A DNA stretch of 64,000 nucleotides from positions 231,826 through 295,825 of the forward strand of contig JBFWOB010000001.1 in the NCBI GenBank assembly GCA_050250755.1. The letters are read 5' to 3'. The notes under the pieces are model-generated. The model searched no databases. It saw only the letters and a list, made by a program, of their open reading frames with translations, and had not been told where the DNA came from. The number at the start of each line of letters is the position of its first letter. The stretch's first letter is position 1. This document shows, piece after piece, positions 1 through 8,572 of the stretch. The stretch is from Ga0077555 sp050250755. GTDB taxonomy: Bacteria > Pseudomonadota > Alphaproteobacteria > Rhizobiales > Hyphomicrobiaceae. The position numbers and the translations under genes were made by a program.

Positions 1-20
1 CGACGTTGGCAATGGTTGTG

Positions 21-1166
21 TCACTGTTTGGCGCGCACTGCCGCGGTCTCCTCTTCGAGCTTGGCGATCCAATCGGCCACCTCCTTGCGCTCGCGGCTGC
101 GCTGCACCTGCAGCACCTGCGCTCGGCCGATCCGTTGCTGCACGCTGAGCCGCCCTTCGGGCGTCGTCTCCTTGGCCAAGTTGCGCGACAGCTCGAAGAT
201 CATCTCCCGGTCGCCGCGCACGCCTTGTTCCAGCTGCCGCAGGCGTTCCTTGAGCTGGATCAGGCGGGCGATCTTCTCCGCATCCTCCGGCGACATCTGG
301 CGCGACAGCCGCCCTTCCAACTCGCGGATACGGGCTTCCATATCGGCTACGCCCTTGGCGTCCCGGGGGGATTTGGGCGCCATCTGCGGCGCCGACGCCA
401 GCATGAAGTAGAAATCTCCAGTGAGCGCGGAATGATCCCACGGCACCTGCTTGCCGGCAGTCGCCGCCAGCACATCCTTGCGCACATCGATCATCACGGC
501 GTTGAGGGAGCGCCCAGGCTCGTTCACATGCTTTACGAGCGCCGTGGTGAAGGGCGAGTTGCGACCGGAGCCATCGAGCGCCACGTTGCCCGGCTGCGTG
601 GAGTAGGAGATGAAGGTGCCGACACCCGTCTGCACCTGTGCGAGACCCCGACCCACGGCCGCGGAGCGTGTGCCCATCGAGCGCGCAAGGTTGCGCGATA
701 AGGGGTTGTCACGACAGGCATCGAGGAAGACGAGGTTGGTCTTGTTCTCGCGGCCAAGCTCCATCTGCCGTAAGATGAAGTCGAGCCGCACAGTCTCGAA
801 ATCCAGGTCGCGCTCGCTCTCGAGCTTGGCGTCGACGGGAACCAAAAAGTTCTGACCGCCGACTTGTACGCCATGTCCGGCATAGAACAGCACGCCGTCG
901 TCAGCTTGCTCCAGCGCGCGGGCAAATTCGCGCACCTTCATGTCGAAGCCACGCTTGTCGGTGTCGAGCCCGATGATCGTCGTGAAACCTGCTGCCTTGA
1001 GAGCAGCGGCCATGTCAGCCGCATCATTGGCCGGGTTCGTGAGCGGTGTGCTGTAGGCGTAGGCTGAATTGCCGATCACCAGTGCAACGCGCTTTTGCGC
1101 AGCCGCCGGCAACACGGTGAGCAGCAGAGCTGCTACAGCGGCCCACAAACGTCGCATCGATGGCAT
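21..1166 (-). CDS. Secreted caspase-like (peptidase C14) protein with C-terminal coiled coil
   Basis: The 381-residue product starts with a signal peptide (about residues 1-24, ending PAAAQ), so it should act in the periplasm. A caspase p20-like fold follows. The catalytic dyad is visible as His98 in YAGHG and Cys151 in FLDACRDNP, the arrangement typical of bacterial caspase-homologue peptidases. The segment SYSTQPGNVALDG fits the substrate-pocket region of this family. From about residue 270 the chain is rich in Glu, Arg, Leu and Gln and looks like a long coiled coil. ATG at 1166 is preceded by GGGGGAG. No partner gene is adjacent on the same strand. Substrate and role (cell death or proteolytic signalling) are unknown; the family call is firm. 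Confidence 0.85.
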   Translation of the reverse strand: MPSMRRLWAAVAALLLTVLPAAAQKRVALVIGNSAYAYSTPLTNPANDAADMAAALKAAGFTTIIGLDTDKRGFDMKVREFARALEQADDGVLFYAGHGVQVGGQNFLVPVDAKLESERDLDFETVRLDFILRQMELGRENKTNLVFLDACRDNPLSRNLARSMGTRSAAVGRGLAQVQTGVGTFISYSTQPGNVALDGSGRNSPFTTALVKHVNEPGRSLNAVMIDVRKDVLAATAGKQVPWDHSALTGDFYFMLASAPQMAPKSPRDAKGVADMEARIRELEGRLSRQMSPEDAEKIARLIQLKERLRQLEQGVRGDREMIFELSRNLAKETTPEGRLSVQQRIGRAQVLQVQRSRERKEVADWIAKLEEETAAVRAKQ

Positions 1167-1317
1167 GTGTCTCCCCCTTCGGTTCGTGCGGCTCAGCGCT
1201 CAAAGCATCAAATTGTGACGGCAGTTTCGCTGGGCGTGAGAATCGACGGGCGATAATCTTACGGCGGAAGAATTGATGCACCGTGCGACCGTGCGGCAGC
1301 AGAGATGCTCCGGATAG

Positions 1318-2382
1318 TTAGGCCTGCCGGGCGTTCATTGCCGCGCTGAGGACGCGGGCGTAGTTGCCGATCGCAATTTTGGTAACGCGCGTTTCGTCAA
1401 AGCCGCGACGCGCGATGTGATCGAGAGCCCGTCGCAGGCCCGCGTAGTCGGAGATCGGCGCGTTGGAGACTGCGTTCATGTCAGTTCCGAACGCAACGTG
1501 GTCGTCGCCGAGCAATTCCGCCATCTCGATAAGGCGATCGGCAAAGGATTGGACCGTGGCGCCGACATCGGCTCTAAGCGTCCAGAGGCCGACCACGCCG
1601 CCCGCAGCCGCAATCGCGCGCGCGTCTTCGAGGCGAAGCTGGCGGGCGCGCCATGGCACCATCTGCCAGCTCGGCTTGCCGGCCATGGCGACCGAGCTGT
1701 GTGACCAAACCATCGGTGCCCGGGTGATTTCCAGCGCTTGGTGTACGGCCGTGCTCGTGCAGTGCGCGAGGTCCACGAGGATGCCGAGCCGATTGCATTC
1801 CCTGACCACCTCGCGGCCAAAGGTGGTGAGGCCTTGATGTTGCGGCGCCTCCGTCTGGAAATCGCCGATCGCATTCCGCACGTAGTGCACAAGCTGGACA
1901 TGGCGAATGCCGGCATCGTATGCACGCTGCAGCCCGGCGATGCCGTCATCGAGGAAGCTCGCACCTTCGACTGCGAGCACTACATGCGGTTCGCCCTTGA
2001 GCGCGCGCTCGACGTCGGCGGCCGACTGCACGATCTTCAACTTCTGCTCGGCGAGATGGCCCTTGACCCGCACGAGCTCTCGGTCGAGCCAAGCGGAGGC
2101 AGCGCGGGGTTTGGGCGCGCCGGTTTGCTTCAGACCGCCCCGCGATGACCGGATCCAGGGTAGGTCGCCGACGAGCGACCAGGCCACCAGCGTCGCACCG
2201 CCGCCAGCCATGTTGCGGGCGAGTGGTTGCACTGAAGCGGGTCTCGGGCCCAAGAAGAACAAGTGCGCGTGCATGTCGCCGAGCGGAATAACCGGGCGAC
2301 CCTCGGCACAGGCAAGGCGCGGGCCTGCGAGCGTCGCGGCGATGCCGGCGAGCGCTGCGCGGCGGCTGAGAGCAAGCGGCAT
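1318..2382 (-). CDS. Exported membrane dipeptidase, peptidase M19 family
   Basis: The 354-residue product begins with an arginine-bearing N-terminus and a hydrophobic stretch (SRRAALAGIAATLAG), a Tat- or Sec-type export signal. The M19 metal ligands can be followed in order: the HAH motif (His38, His40), Glu in AVEGASF, His in VDLAHC, His in WSHSS, and Asp in FGTDMNAV. Family members are zinc dipeptidases that cleave dipeptides, sometimes with D-residues. The open frame runs upstream to 2952, but that part overlaps the neighbouring gene; MPLALSRR at 2382 is the natural start. It lies 65 bases downstream of a permuted papain-like gene on the same strand, so the two may be co-transcribed. Confidence 0.85.
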   Translation of the reverse strand: MPLALSRRAALAGIAATLAGPRLACAEGRPVIPLGDMHAHLFFLGPRPASVQPLARNMAGGGATLVAWSLVGDLPWIRSSRGGLKQTGAPKPRAASAWLDRELVRVKGHLAEQKLKIVQSAADVERALKGEPHVVLAVEGASFLDDGIAGLQRAYDAGIRHVQLVHYVRNAIGDFQTEAPQHQGLTTFGREVVRECNRLGILVDLAHCTSTAVHQALEITRAPMVWSHSSVAMAGKPSWQMVPWRARQLRLEDARAIAAAGGVVGLWTLRADVGATVQSFADRLIEMAELLGDDHVAFGTDMNAVSNAPISDYAGLRRALDHIARRGFDETRVTKIAIGNYARVLSAAMNARQA

Positions 2383-2447
2383 TCGGCGATCCTCGTGAGG
2401 GCCCTCGCATGGAGGGGCAGCCTCGGTCCGCGTCTCTATGCAATGCG

Positions 2448-3707
2448 TCAATCGAATACCACTGTCGCAACGTAGTCCATCGTCCGAGACGTGTTGTTCG
2501 ACGGCAGCAGCGTGTTGATCAGGTAGGAAGTCGGCGAATAGTTCTCCGGTATCGCGCGGCGAAACGCATTGCCGACGAAGTAGGCTTGAATACGTCGCCA
2601 GCCGCCGTTGGAGACATCCTTGTAGTATTTCTCCATCGGCGCGAACTTCGGCTGCATCGTTTGCGCGATCTCGCGATGCCCTTGGGACATCTGGGCGGCC
2701 TTGCTCGGATTCTCGACGAACACCTGCGACAGCAGGGCGTCGCGCTTGGCGTTCGGCAGCTTCAAGGCATCGATCACCAGTAGTGGACCGTCGGTGAGAC
2801 CTGCCTGCGATGAGGATGATCGGCTGCTGATATAATTGCCGGTGGCTTTCATCGGTGTCATCGGGGCGCTGACGCAGGAGGGCACGTTGCGACCCTTGAG
2901 CACGTCGGCCGTCGTCGCGGGATCGCAGTTGCGCAACGCTAGAATGGACCACACGAACTCCGAGCAGTACATGTCCGTGCGCGCGCCTTCCGGATTCTGC
3001 GCAAGCGCGGCACGCGCGACATATCGGACGAATTCCAGCGGTTTGCCCCGGACGTACTTCGGCGCGTTGTAGTCCGTGTTGAACGCGATCTGTGTCGGGT
3101 AGATGCGCGAGGCGCCGCTCTGAAGTCGGGTGATCCAGTCGAGGATGTTGGCGCGCTGTACGGCGGTGAGGCCGCGGGGACGGATGACGTGAAGATACTT
3201 GAGCGTGCGGTATTGGTTGCCGCTGAAGTCACCCTTGATCTGCGATCCGTTGTGCTCGACATCCAGCGGCATGTCGAGGTGATGGATGGTGCCGTTCTTC
3301 ACGTAGGCAATGCCGGTATGGCTGATGCCCATTTGAATATTCGGATAGGTGCCGGCGCCGCCCCACTCGGGCCGGAACGTCAGCAGAATATCGCCCGTCT
3401 GCAGCAAGCCGCTTTGGGCCATGCGCCGCCCGAAGCCGGCACGCTTGGCGACGATGAGGCGCAGGCCCAGATCGCCCTTTGCGCCCTTGGCATCGGGATG
3501 CCTGAACTCGATCAGCCGGTCGGTGGTGTTGAATGTTTTCGGAAGCGTGGCGCGCGCACTTGCCGGTACCGCAAAATAGACGGGGATGTTCAGCCGCTTC
3601 GCCATTTCTTGGTTGGTCTTTTCGTTGAACGTAAACTCGCCCGCCACGACCGGCGAGCCGACGACCAGGCCCATAGCGACGGCTGCAATGGCTCCAACGA
3701 CGCGCAT
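2448..3707 (-). CDS. Exported permuted papain-like (YiiX/NlpC-P60-type) protein
   Basis: The 419-residue product has a signal peptide (about residues 1-23, ending VVAGE). Two motifs place it among circularly permuted papain-like enzymes (YiiX/LRAT/NlpC-P60 clan): His130 in GISHTGIAY comes first and Cys248 in MYCSEFVWS comes later, the reverse of ordinary papain order. GDILL ahead of the histidine is also typical. Known relatives act as amidases or acyl hydrolases, but this protein's substrate is unknown. ATG at 3707, just behind a GGGGGA run, is preferred to the in-frame GTG at 3728 because it leaves a standard signal peptide. It precedes the M19 dipeptidase gene on the same strand. Confidence 0.7.
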   Translation of the reverse strand: MRVVGAIAAVAMGLVVGSPVVAGEFTFNEKTNQEMAKRLNIPVYFAVPASARATLPKTFNTTDRLIEFRHPDAKGAKGDLGLRLIVAKRAGFGRRMAQSGLLQTGDILLTFRPEWGGAGTYPNIQMGISHTGIAYVKNGTIHHLDMPLDVEHNGSQIKGDFSGNQYRTLKYLHVIRPRGLTAVQRANILDWITRLQSGASRIYPTQIAFNTDYNAPKYVRGKPLEFVRYVARAALAQNPEGARTDMYCSEFVWSILALRNCDPATTADVLKGRNVPSCVSAPMTPMKATGNYISSRSSSSQAGLTDGPLLVIDALKLPNAKRDALLSQVFVENPSKAAQMSQGHREIAQTMQPKFAPMEKYYKDVSNGGWRRIQAYFVGNAFRRAIPENYSPTSYLINTLLPSNNTSRTMDYVATVVFD

Positions 3708-3827
3708 GTTCCCCCATCTCCCCAACACGCTGTGCTTTGCCCCACTGGCAATCAGCCTCTATCACGCTTTGAGCAGGCCCCCAATGCCACCGGTGCCCAG
3801 CTTCGGTTTGGCAGAACCTCTTAGGCA

Positions 3828-4577
3828 ATGCGCATGACGAAATTGAGTGGCCGGCGGCCCAGTCGACGGCGGGCGTGGCTCGTGGGGGTGCTGACGATCG
3901 TAGGGCTGCCGCTAATCGGCTTCTGCCTGTGGATTGCCTGGTTGGCTCGAGAGAGCGGCGAACCCAGTCGCTGTTACGGCTCGGTCGCGAATGGCCGCCT
4001 CGAGGGCGGGCGGCGCCTGCCATATTCCGGCGAGAACTATCGCGCCTACAGCCTCGTGGGTTTCCTGGCGGGGCGCACGTTTATGCACGGCTCGGTGCGC
4101 GACGCCGTGATCGCAGCCTATGGAGAGCTTCACGAGCGGCACCCTGAATTGCGCTTCGTGTATGCGGAGACGGGTTGGCCGTGGGGCGGACGGTTTGCGC
4201 CGCATCGCACACATGCCAACGGGACTTCCGTCGACTTTCACGTGCCGGTGCGGACGCTTTCAGGCGAGGTCGCAGAGTTGCCGGCATCGGTGTTCAACAA
4301 GCTCGGCTACTCCATCGCCTTCGATAGGGCAGCTCAGTCAGGTCAGTACAAGATCGACTTCGAGGCGCTGGCGCTGCACCTGCAGGCGCTTGATCGGGCG
4401 ACCCGCCAGCGCGGTATCTCGATCGCTCGCGTAATCTTCGAGCCGCGCCTGCAGTCCAAGCTGTTTGCAACCAAGGCCGGCGCGCGGATTTCGCGTTCGA
4501 TGTCATTTAACAAAGCGCCCGTGTGGATACCGCACGACCAGCACTACCACGTCGACTTCAACGTACCGTGCCGCTGA
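3828..4577 (+). CDS. Membrane-anchored LAS-type murein endopeptidase (MepA-like)
   Basis: The 249-residue protein has a basic N-terminus and one transmembrane segment (about residues 17-40), so the catalytic part should face the periplasm. Zinc-site motifs of LAS peptidases are present: His129 and Asp136 in HANGTSVDF and His239/His241 in HDQHYHVDF. The closing HVDFNVPC resembles the end of penicillin-insensitive murein endopeptidase (M74). The likely role is cleavage of peptidoglycan cross-links. It is divergent from the exported peptidase genes upstream (120 bases between starts), giving a small cluster of envelope hydrolases. Whether M74 or M15 is nearest cannot be settled by eye. Confidence 0.7.
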   Translation: MRMTKLSGRRPSRRRAWLVGVLTIVGLPLIGFCLWIAWLARESGEPSRCYGSVANGRLEGGRRLPYSGENYRAYSLVGFLAGRTFMHGSVRDAVIAAYGELHERHPELRFVYAETGWPWGGRFAPHRTHANGTSVDFHVPVRTLSGEVAELPASVFNKLGYSIAFDRAAQSGQYKIDFEALALHLQALDRATRQRGISIARVIFEPRLQSKLFATKAGARISRSMSFNKAPVWIPHDQHYHVDFNVPCR

Positions 4578-4693
4578 CCTCATGGTGGCATCGCAGCGGC
4601 GCAGATCGGACCTCGACTTCGATCGAGGGCTTCGCCTAAGCCGCCGGGCCATTGAGCGAGGAGGAGCAGTGGAAGCACCTCTCTACGAGCCAA

Positions 4694-5665
4694 CTATTCA
4701 AGTTTGATGTTGGCCACCTTGATAAGGTCAGCCGTAGCTTTCCAATTCGCGTCTCGGAACGCATGCAACTCGGCGAGTGTCGAAGTGACCGGGAGGTTGC
4801 CGCTGAGCAGCAGTCGGGAGGGCACATCGGGCTGCCGCGAAATCTCCGTCACCTTGGCGTGAAGAGCCTCGACGATGGGCTGAGGCATCCCTGCGGGCGC
4901 CCAAATGGAAAACCACAATGGCACGTCGGAATCGGGATAGCCGGCTTCCGTCAGTGTCGGCGCATCAGGGAATTCGGGGCTTCGGGTGCTGTGACTGATA
5001 CACAGCATGTTGAGCTTGCCGGCCTTGGCGGATGGATTGCAGGTCGGATCATTCATGAAGTGTACCGTGCCGGCGAGGAGATCGTTCAAGGCGTCAGCGC
5101 CGCCACGATAGGGCACGTGCAGGAATTTCACGCCGGTTCGATACGCCAGCATCTCCATTCGCATATGGCTACTGGTGCCCACCCCTGCCGAGCAGCCAGA
5201 AAGCTTTCCGGGGTTGGCCCTTGCATACTCGACAAGCTCCTTTACCGACTTAAGGCCCGTGCTCGGATGCACGCAAAAGCCAGTGGCAGCATCGCCGACG
5301 CGCACCACCGGCTGCAGCGAACTTGGATCGTAAGGCACCTTGCGCAGCAGGGGCAGATTGATGGTCGACGAGTTCGACGAAAGCAGCAGCGTGTAACCGT
5401 CGGGCGCGGACTTCGCCGCGGCTTCCGTACCGATGACACCAGAAGCACCGCCCCGGTTCTCGACCACGAACGGCTGGCCGAAGGCATGGCCAAGTCTCTC
5501 AGCCCAAAATCGTGCGAGATTATCGGTTCCGCCGCCAGCGCCAAAGGGAACGATGATCTTCACCGGCTTGTTCGGCCAGGGAGCTTGTGCGCTAACCACG
5601 GCCGGCAAGGCCGAAAAACCTACGCCGGCACTGCCGGCTAGCCTCAGGAATGTACGCCGACGCAT
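4694..5665 (-). CDS. Bug-family (TctC-like) periplasmic substrate-binding protein
   Basis: The 323-residue product begins MRRRTFLRLAGSAG, a twin-arginine-like signal, followed by the Bug core. Hallmarks are WPNKPVKIIVPFGAGGGTD near the mature N-terminus, VVENRGGASGVIGTEAAAK, APDGYTLL, and HVPYRGGADALNDLLAG. Bug proteins bind carboxylates or other small acids, usually for tripartite tricarboxylate transporters. No TctA or TctB gene is nearby, which is common for this family in proteobacteria. ATG at 5665 follows GGGAGG; the open frame extends to 5734 but lacks a better start. The ligand is unknown. Confidence 0.88.
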   Translation of the reverse strand: MRRRTFLRLAGSAGVGFSALPAVVSAQAPWPNKPVKIIVPFGAGGGTDNLARFWAERLGHAFGQPFVVENRGGASGVIGTEAAAKSAPDGYTLLLSSNSSTINLPLLRKVPYDPSSLQPVVRVGDAATGFCVHPSTGLKSVKELVEYARANPGKLSGCSAGVGTSSHMRMEMLAYRTGVKFLHVPYRGGADALNDLLAGTVHFMNDPTCNPSAKAGKLNMLCISHSTRSPEFPDAPTLTEAGYPDSDVPLWFSIWAPAGMPQPIVEALHAKVTEISRQPDVPSRLLLSGNLPVTSTLAELHAFRDANWKATADLIKVANIKLE

Positions 5666-6015
5666 GCTATCCGTTCCTCCCATTCCATTGTTATTTGGTC
5701 CGTCAGCATGGAAGAGGTAGGCGGCCGCCGTCAATGTCAGCCATGGGTTCTGTTGCTCAATGCCTTGAGCATTCGCGTCGCGCGATGTCTGCTATCTGAT
5801 TTCCGCCGGTGCGGAGAAATAAATCAGCGCGAATAGCGCTTGCCGCATTGTCGTATACCCCGCCGCCAATTCATGAGCACTCAAGGGGTCGGCGAGGTTG
5901 CGCTCACTTTCAAGGCTGCGGTTGATGATCCCATCCGGTTCAAAGGCTCACGTGTCGAGGCAAGAAAATTAGTGGCGGATTTCCGGTCGCGATGTGATCC
6001 GGCTGCAGGACCAGT
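5666..6015. other. Gene-free stretch between Bug gene and retron-TIR gene
   Basis: About 350 bases with no convincing gene. The 133-codon plus-strand frame at 5840-6241 overlaps the end of the retron gene, has no clear ribosome-binding site and no recognisable domain. The stretch should contain the promoter of the Bug gene and the 3' end of the retron transcript. I saw no clear terminator hairpin. Confidence 0.4.
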
Positions 6016-7707
6016 TCACTTCTTGCTCAGAAGCTGTCTGAACCAGCTTTGTCGGCGAGGAGGTTGCGCAGCGGACGCCGTGCGGCTGGGAGCAACATCC
6101 CACGGGCTGTGTGACCGGGAGGGCAATGATGGCGGTGGCTGCGGCATAACCGGTGTGGCTTGTGGTACGCGTTCCGCTTCGAGCGCCGGCGCGACCTCCG
6201 ATGGCGGCTTGACCAGATCCCTGAGCCGGCGCGCGATGTGATCCGCATCGCCATCCCAGACAAGCCAGTTCTTTCCGCGGATCAGCGGCAATTTCGACAG
6301 GTCTGGTTGTCCGACCATCACCGGCAGCACGCGCTTGTGCCCCGAGACCTCCAGGGCGAGCGCCGTGTTGATTTCCAGGACGGGCCAGTCCTTTTCAACG
6401 GAATTGCTCGAGACGACCGCCACGACCGTGCGGGCAGCACCGAGCGCCGTATTGATCTTCTTCGTGAAGCTCTCGCCCCAGCCGATATGCTCTTCGTCGA
6501 GGAAGGCTTTCAGGCCGTGGCGCTCGCATGCGTCGTGAATGGGCCGTGCGATGAGCGCTTTATCCTCGCTGGCGTGACTGATGAAGATCTCGAAGTCGTC
6601 GGCTCCGAATACCATCTGGCGAATGAACTTCGAGGGATTTGGATCGAGATCCAATACTTTACCGCAAAGCTTCAGGAACACGGGATCATCGCCGCCGCGG
6701 ATCATTCGCACAAACGAAAGTTGGCCGTAGACGATGTTGCGGAATGCTCGGCCTCGGGCGTGCCTTGAAGGCGACTTGCCAGACCGATATTTGGCGAAGT
6801 GCTCAGCCGCCGCGGAATCCAGCCCAAATTTCTGCCACGCGTGCAGCATGGCGCGGATTCTCCGGATCCGCTCTCGTTCGACATTCAGGCGCTGATTAAC
6901 AACAAGCCCCGTTACCTCCTGGCGCACTCCGAGGCCCTGAATGCGGATCTTCTTGGTATTGATCGCAAACCCGGACGCAGCGATGGCTTGCTCCAAAGCG
7001 TCACCCGCCAGCACTTTGAGACCCCCGTCAGGGAGTTGCTCGCGAACCGCGATCAAGGGTGGAAATTGCGGGAGGTTCGTCGATAACGTGATGTCGTCGG
7101 CGTAGCGCGAGTAGGTCAGCTTGTTCTGGCGCGCCAGCCGCAGCAATCTTCGGTCCAGCGCTGATGCGATGAAATTGGACAGCACTGGCGAAGTCGGCGC
7201 ACCCTGGGGCAGACCGTTGCGATAGGTCACGATCTGCGCGCAGACAGTGGCCGCGGCCGCGCCCATCTCGAACGGTGGCTTCATGAAGAGGCCGCGCACA
7301 CGGCCGAAATTTATGGTCGGAAAGAAATCGACGAGATCGACGTTGAGCACCCACCGTTTACCGATGTGTGCGTTCGCATTGGTCGCAATACTCCGCTTTT
7401 GGATGAAGCCGTGCGCCGAGGGATGGGCGTCATAGATCTGCTTGAAATCTGCCTGCAGCTTGTCCTGCATCTCGCGCAGCAAGCCGTGCGGCGCGCTGAT
7501 CTTGCGCATGCCGCCTGTCCGTTTCGGGATTTCGAAATGACGATAACGCTCGCTATCCGGTGCCTTGTAGAGGAGCCGGAGCATCTGGCTGATATCGACG
7601 CCCAGGTATGCGGCCAGATGCTCAGCCGTTTGCAAGGGCCGATCGTCTATCCGCAGTGACGGCCGCTGCTGTTCCGCCGCATGTTGCGCGCTATGCTCAG
7701 AAGGCAT
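6016..7707 (-). CDS. Retron-type reverse transcriptase fused to a TIR effector domain
   Basis: One 563-residue chain. Residues about 55-330 form a retron-type RT: NANAH (110-114) matches the retron NAxxH motif, VDLVDFF (123-129) carries the first catalytic Asp, GLPQGAPTSPVLSN is RT block 4, YADD (202-205) is the catalytic motif, and VTG (265-267) is the second retron signature. Residues about 371-490 form a TIR domain starting FEIFISHASEDK, with W441 and E445 (WPVLE) at the expected catalytic-Glu position. The Pro/Ser/Arg-rich tail looks disordered. Retron-TIR proteins are known anti-phage systems (Gao et al. 2020): the RT makes msDNA and the TIR is thought to degrade NAD+ on infection. ATG at 7707 follows GAGGGG. 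Confidence 0.9.
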   Translation of the reverse strand: MPSEHSAQHAAEQQRPSLRIDDRPLQTAEHLAAYLGVDISQMLRLLYKAPDSERYRHFEIPKRTGGMRKISAPHGLLREMQDKLQADFKQIYDAHPSAHGFIQKRSIATNANAHIGKRWVLNVDLVDFFPTINFGRVRGLFMKPPFEMGAAAATVCAQIVTYRNGLPQGAPTSPVLSNFIASALDRRLLRLARQNKLTYSRYADDITLSTNLPQFPPLIAVREQLPDGGLKVLAGDALEQAIAASGFAINTKKIRIQGLGVRQEVTGLVVNQRLNVERERIRRIRAMLHAWQKFGLDSAAAEHFAKYRSGKSPSRHARGRAFRNIVYGQLSFVRMIRGGDDPVFLKLCGKVLDLDPNPSKFIRQMVFGADDFEIFISHASEDKALIARPIHDACERHGLKAFLDEEHIGWGESFTKKINTALGAARTVVAVVSSNSVEKDWPVLEINTALALEVSGHKRVLPVMVGQPDLSKLPLIRGKNWLVWDGDADHIARRLRDLVKPPSEVAPALEAERVPQATPVMPQPPPSLPSRSHSPWDVAPSRTASAAQPPRRQSWFRQLLSKK

Positions 7708-7731
7708 CCCACCCCTCGTACCTTATAAACA

Positions 7732-7751
7732 CTGGGGCCCGTGGGCCCCGG
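7732..7751 (-). promoter_or_regulatory. GC-rich hairpin immediately upstream of the retron RT start
   Basis: A 9-base inverted repeat (CTGGGGCCC / GGGCCCCGG, one T.G pair) with a 2-base centre lies 24 bases upstream of the RT-TIR start codon. In RNA the inner pairs would open to make a workable loop. It could be the 3' part of the retron msr-msd transcript, an attenuator, or a translation-control element. It is not followed by a T-run on the minus strand, so it is not a standard terminator. Confidence 0.4.
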
Positions 7752-7783
7752 TGAAGACGGACATTGGCTTTTCTGTCGCAGGA

Positions 7784-8116
7784 TCAACAACAGACGTAGA
7801 AGGGCGAGATGCCTTGGTGGCGATAGATGGAGTAATCTGTGGCCCTGATATGACGACGCGCATCGGTGATTGCATCAGCCTCGGAAAGGTGATGCGCGTG
7901 CGTCACGTTGTGGGCGGAATAAGGTCCGAGCGCTGGCGGAAGATCACCCTCGCTCGCGGGCTCCGCCTGGATCTCGATGGCCTTCCTCACCGTCCACGTT
8001 TCGCCGTCCCTGTACCAGGTCCAGATCGACGACGAGAGGTTCTCCGCTTCGCAAGCTATCTTCGTGGGCGGCCTCTTCGCGCAGTGACCGGTTGTCGATC
8101 TCTTGTGCCGAAGCAT
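7784..8116 (-). CDS. Small hypothetical protein upstream of the retron gene
   Basis: An open frame of 110 codons whose third positions are strongly biased to G or C, especially over the stretch beginning AENLSSSIWTWYRDGETW, which makes it look coding. I do not recognise the family. The product is polar, without signal peptide or membrane segment, and ends in two cysteines (FYVCC). It ends 76 bases before the RT-TIR gene on the same strand, so it may be a retron accessory gene. ATG at 8116 has no good ribosome-binding site; a TTG two codons upstream is possible. Confidence 0.4.
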   Translation of the reverse strand: MLRHKRSTTGHCAKRPPTKIACEAENLSSSIWTWYRDGETWTVRKAIEIQAEPASEGDLPPALGPYSAHNVTHAHHLSEADAITDARRHIRATDYSIYRHQGISPFYVCC

Positions 8117-8572
8117 CGCCAAGTGAGCACTATGCGGCTCGCCGAGAAATATCGGGCGAAAGCGCGCTCTCCAACATTACAGGTGTTAATGATGCGTGTG
8201 AGGTTTTTTCTACGCCGATGTATTCGAGCATATTGGTCGTAAATAGGACTGAAGAACTCTGACGTCGGAGGCGACAAAAGCATTTGTTTTCACAAGGCTC
8301 GCTCTCGAATGCTAGGCCCCATTGGCATATGGTGTTCGCCAGCTTTGAGATGTGGGAGCTAACAGAGCATATTTATGATGCGGCACTTGCTGTCCAGTGG
8401 TCTGATCAGCTTGCAGTCGTTAGACGCTACAGATTGACGAAAGCTCGACGAAATCGGCCGTCAGCAGATAATCCGCGGAGGTAAATTATTATCGTGTTCT
8501 TCGATCTGTGATTCTTCTCATTCACATATCGAAATAACGTACCCAATTGATCTGAAATGATGACCTTCTGTT
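8117..8572. other. AT-richer gene-free stretch, candidate location for retron msr-msd RNA
   Basis: About 455 bases visibly richer in A and T than the surroundings and with no plausible gene. The minus strand has several short hairpins, the clearest pairing TGACG with CGTCA at 8435-8463, with an inner CGA/TCG pair. TTAGC, resembling the branch-site context of some retron msr RNAs, occurs on the minus strand at about 8356-8361. I could not find a convincing a1/a2 inverted-repeat pair, so the non-coding RNA is not placed. Confidence 0.35.

Noticed and set aside
2383..2952. N-terminal extension of the M19 dipeptidase frame
   Set aside because: It overlaps the permuted papain-like gene in another frame and has no coding character; a signal peptide begins at 2382.
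5840..6241. 133-codon plus-strand frame before the retron
   Set aside because: Half of it is antisense to the RT-TIR tail, and it lacks a start context.
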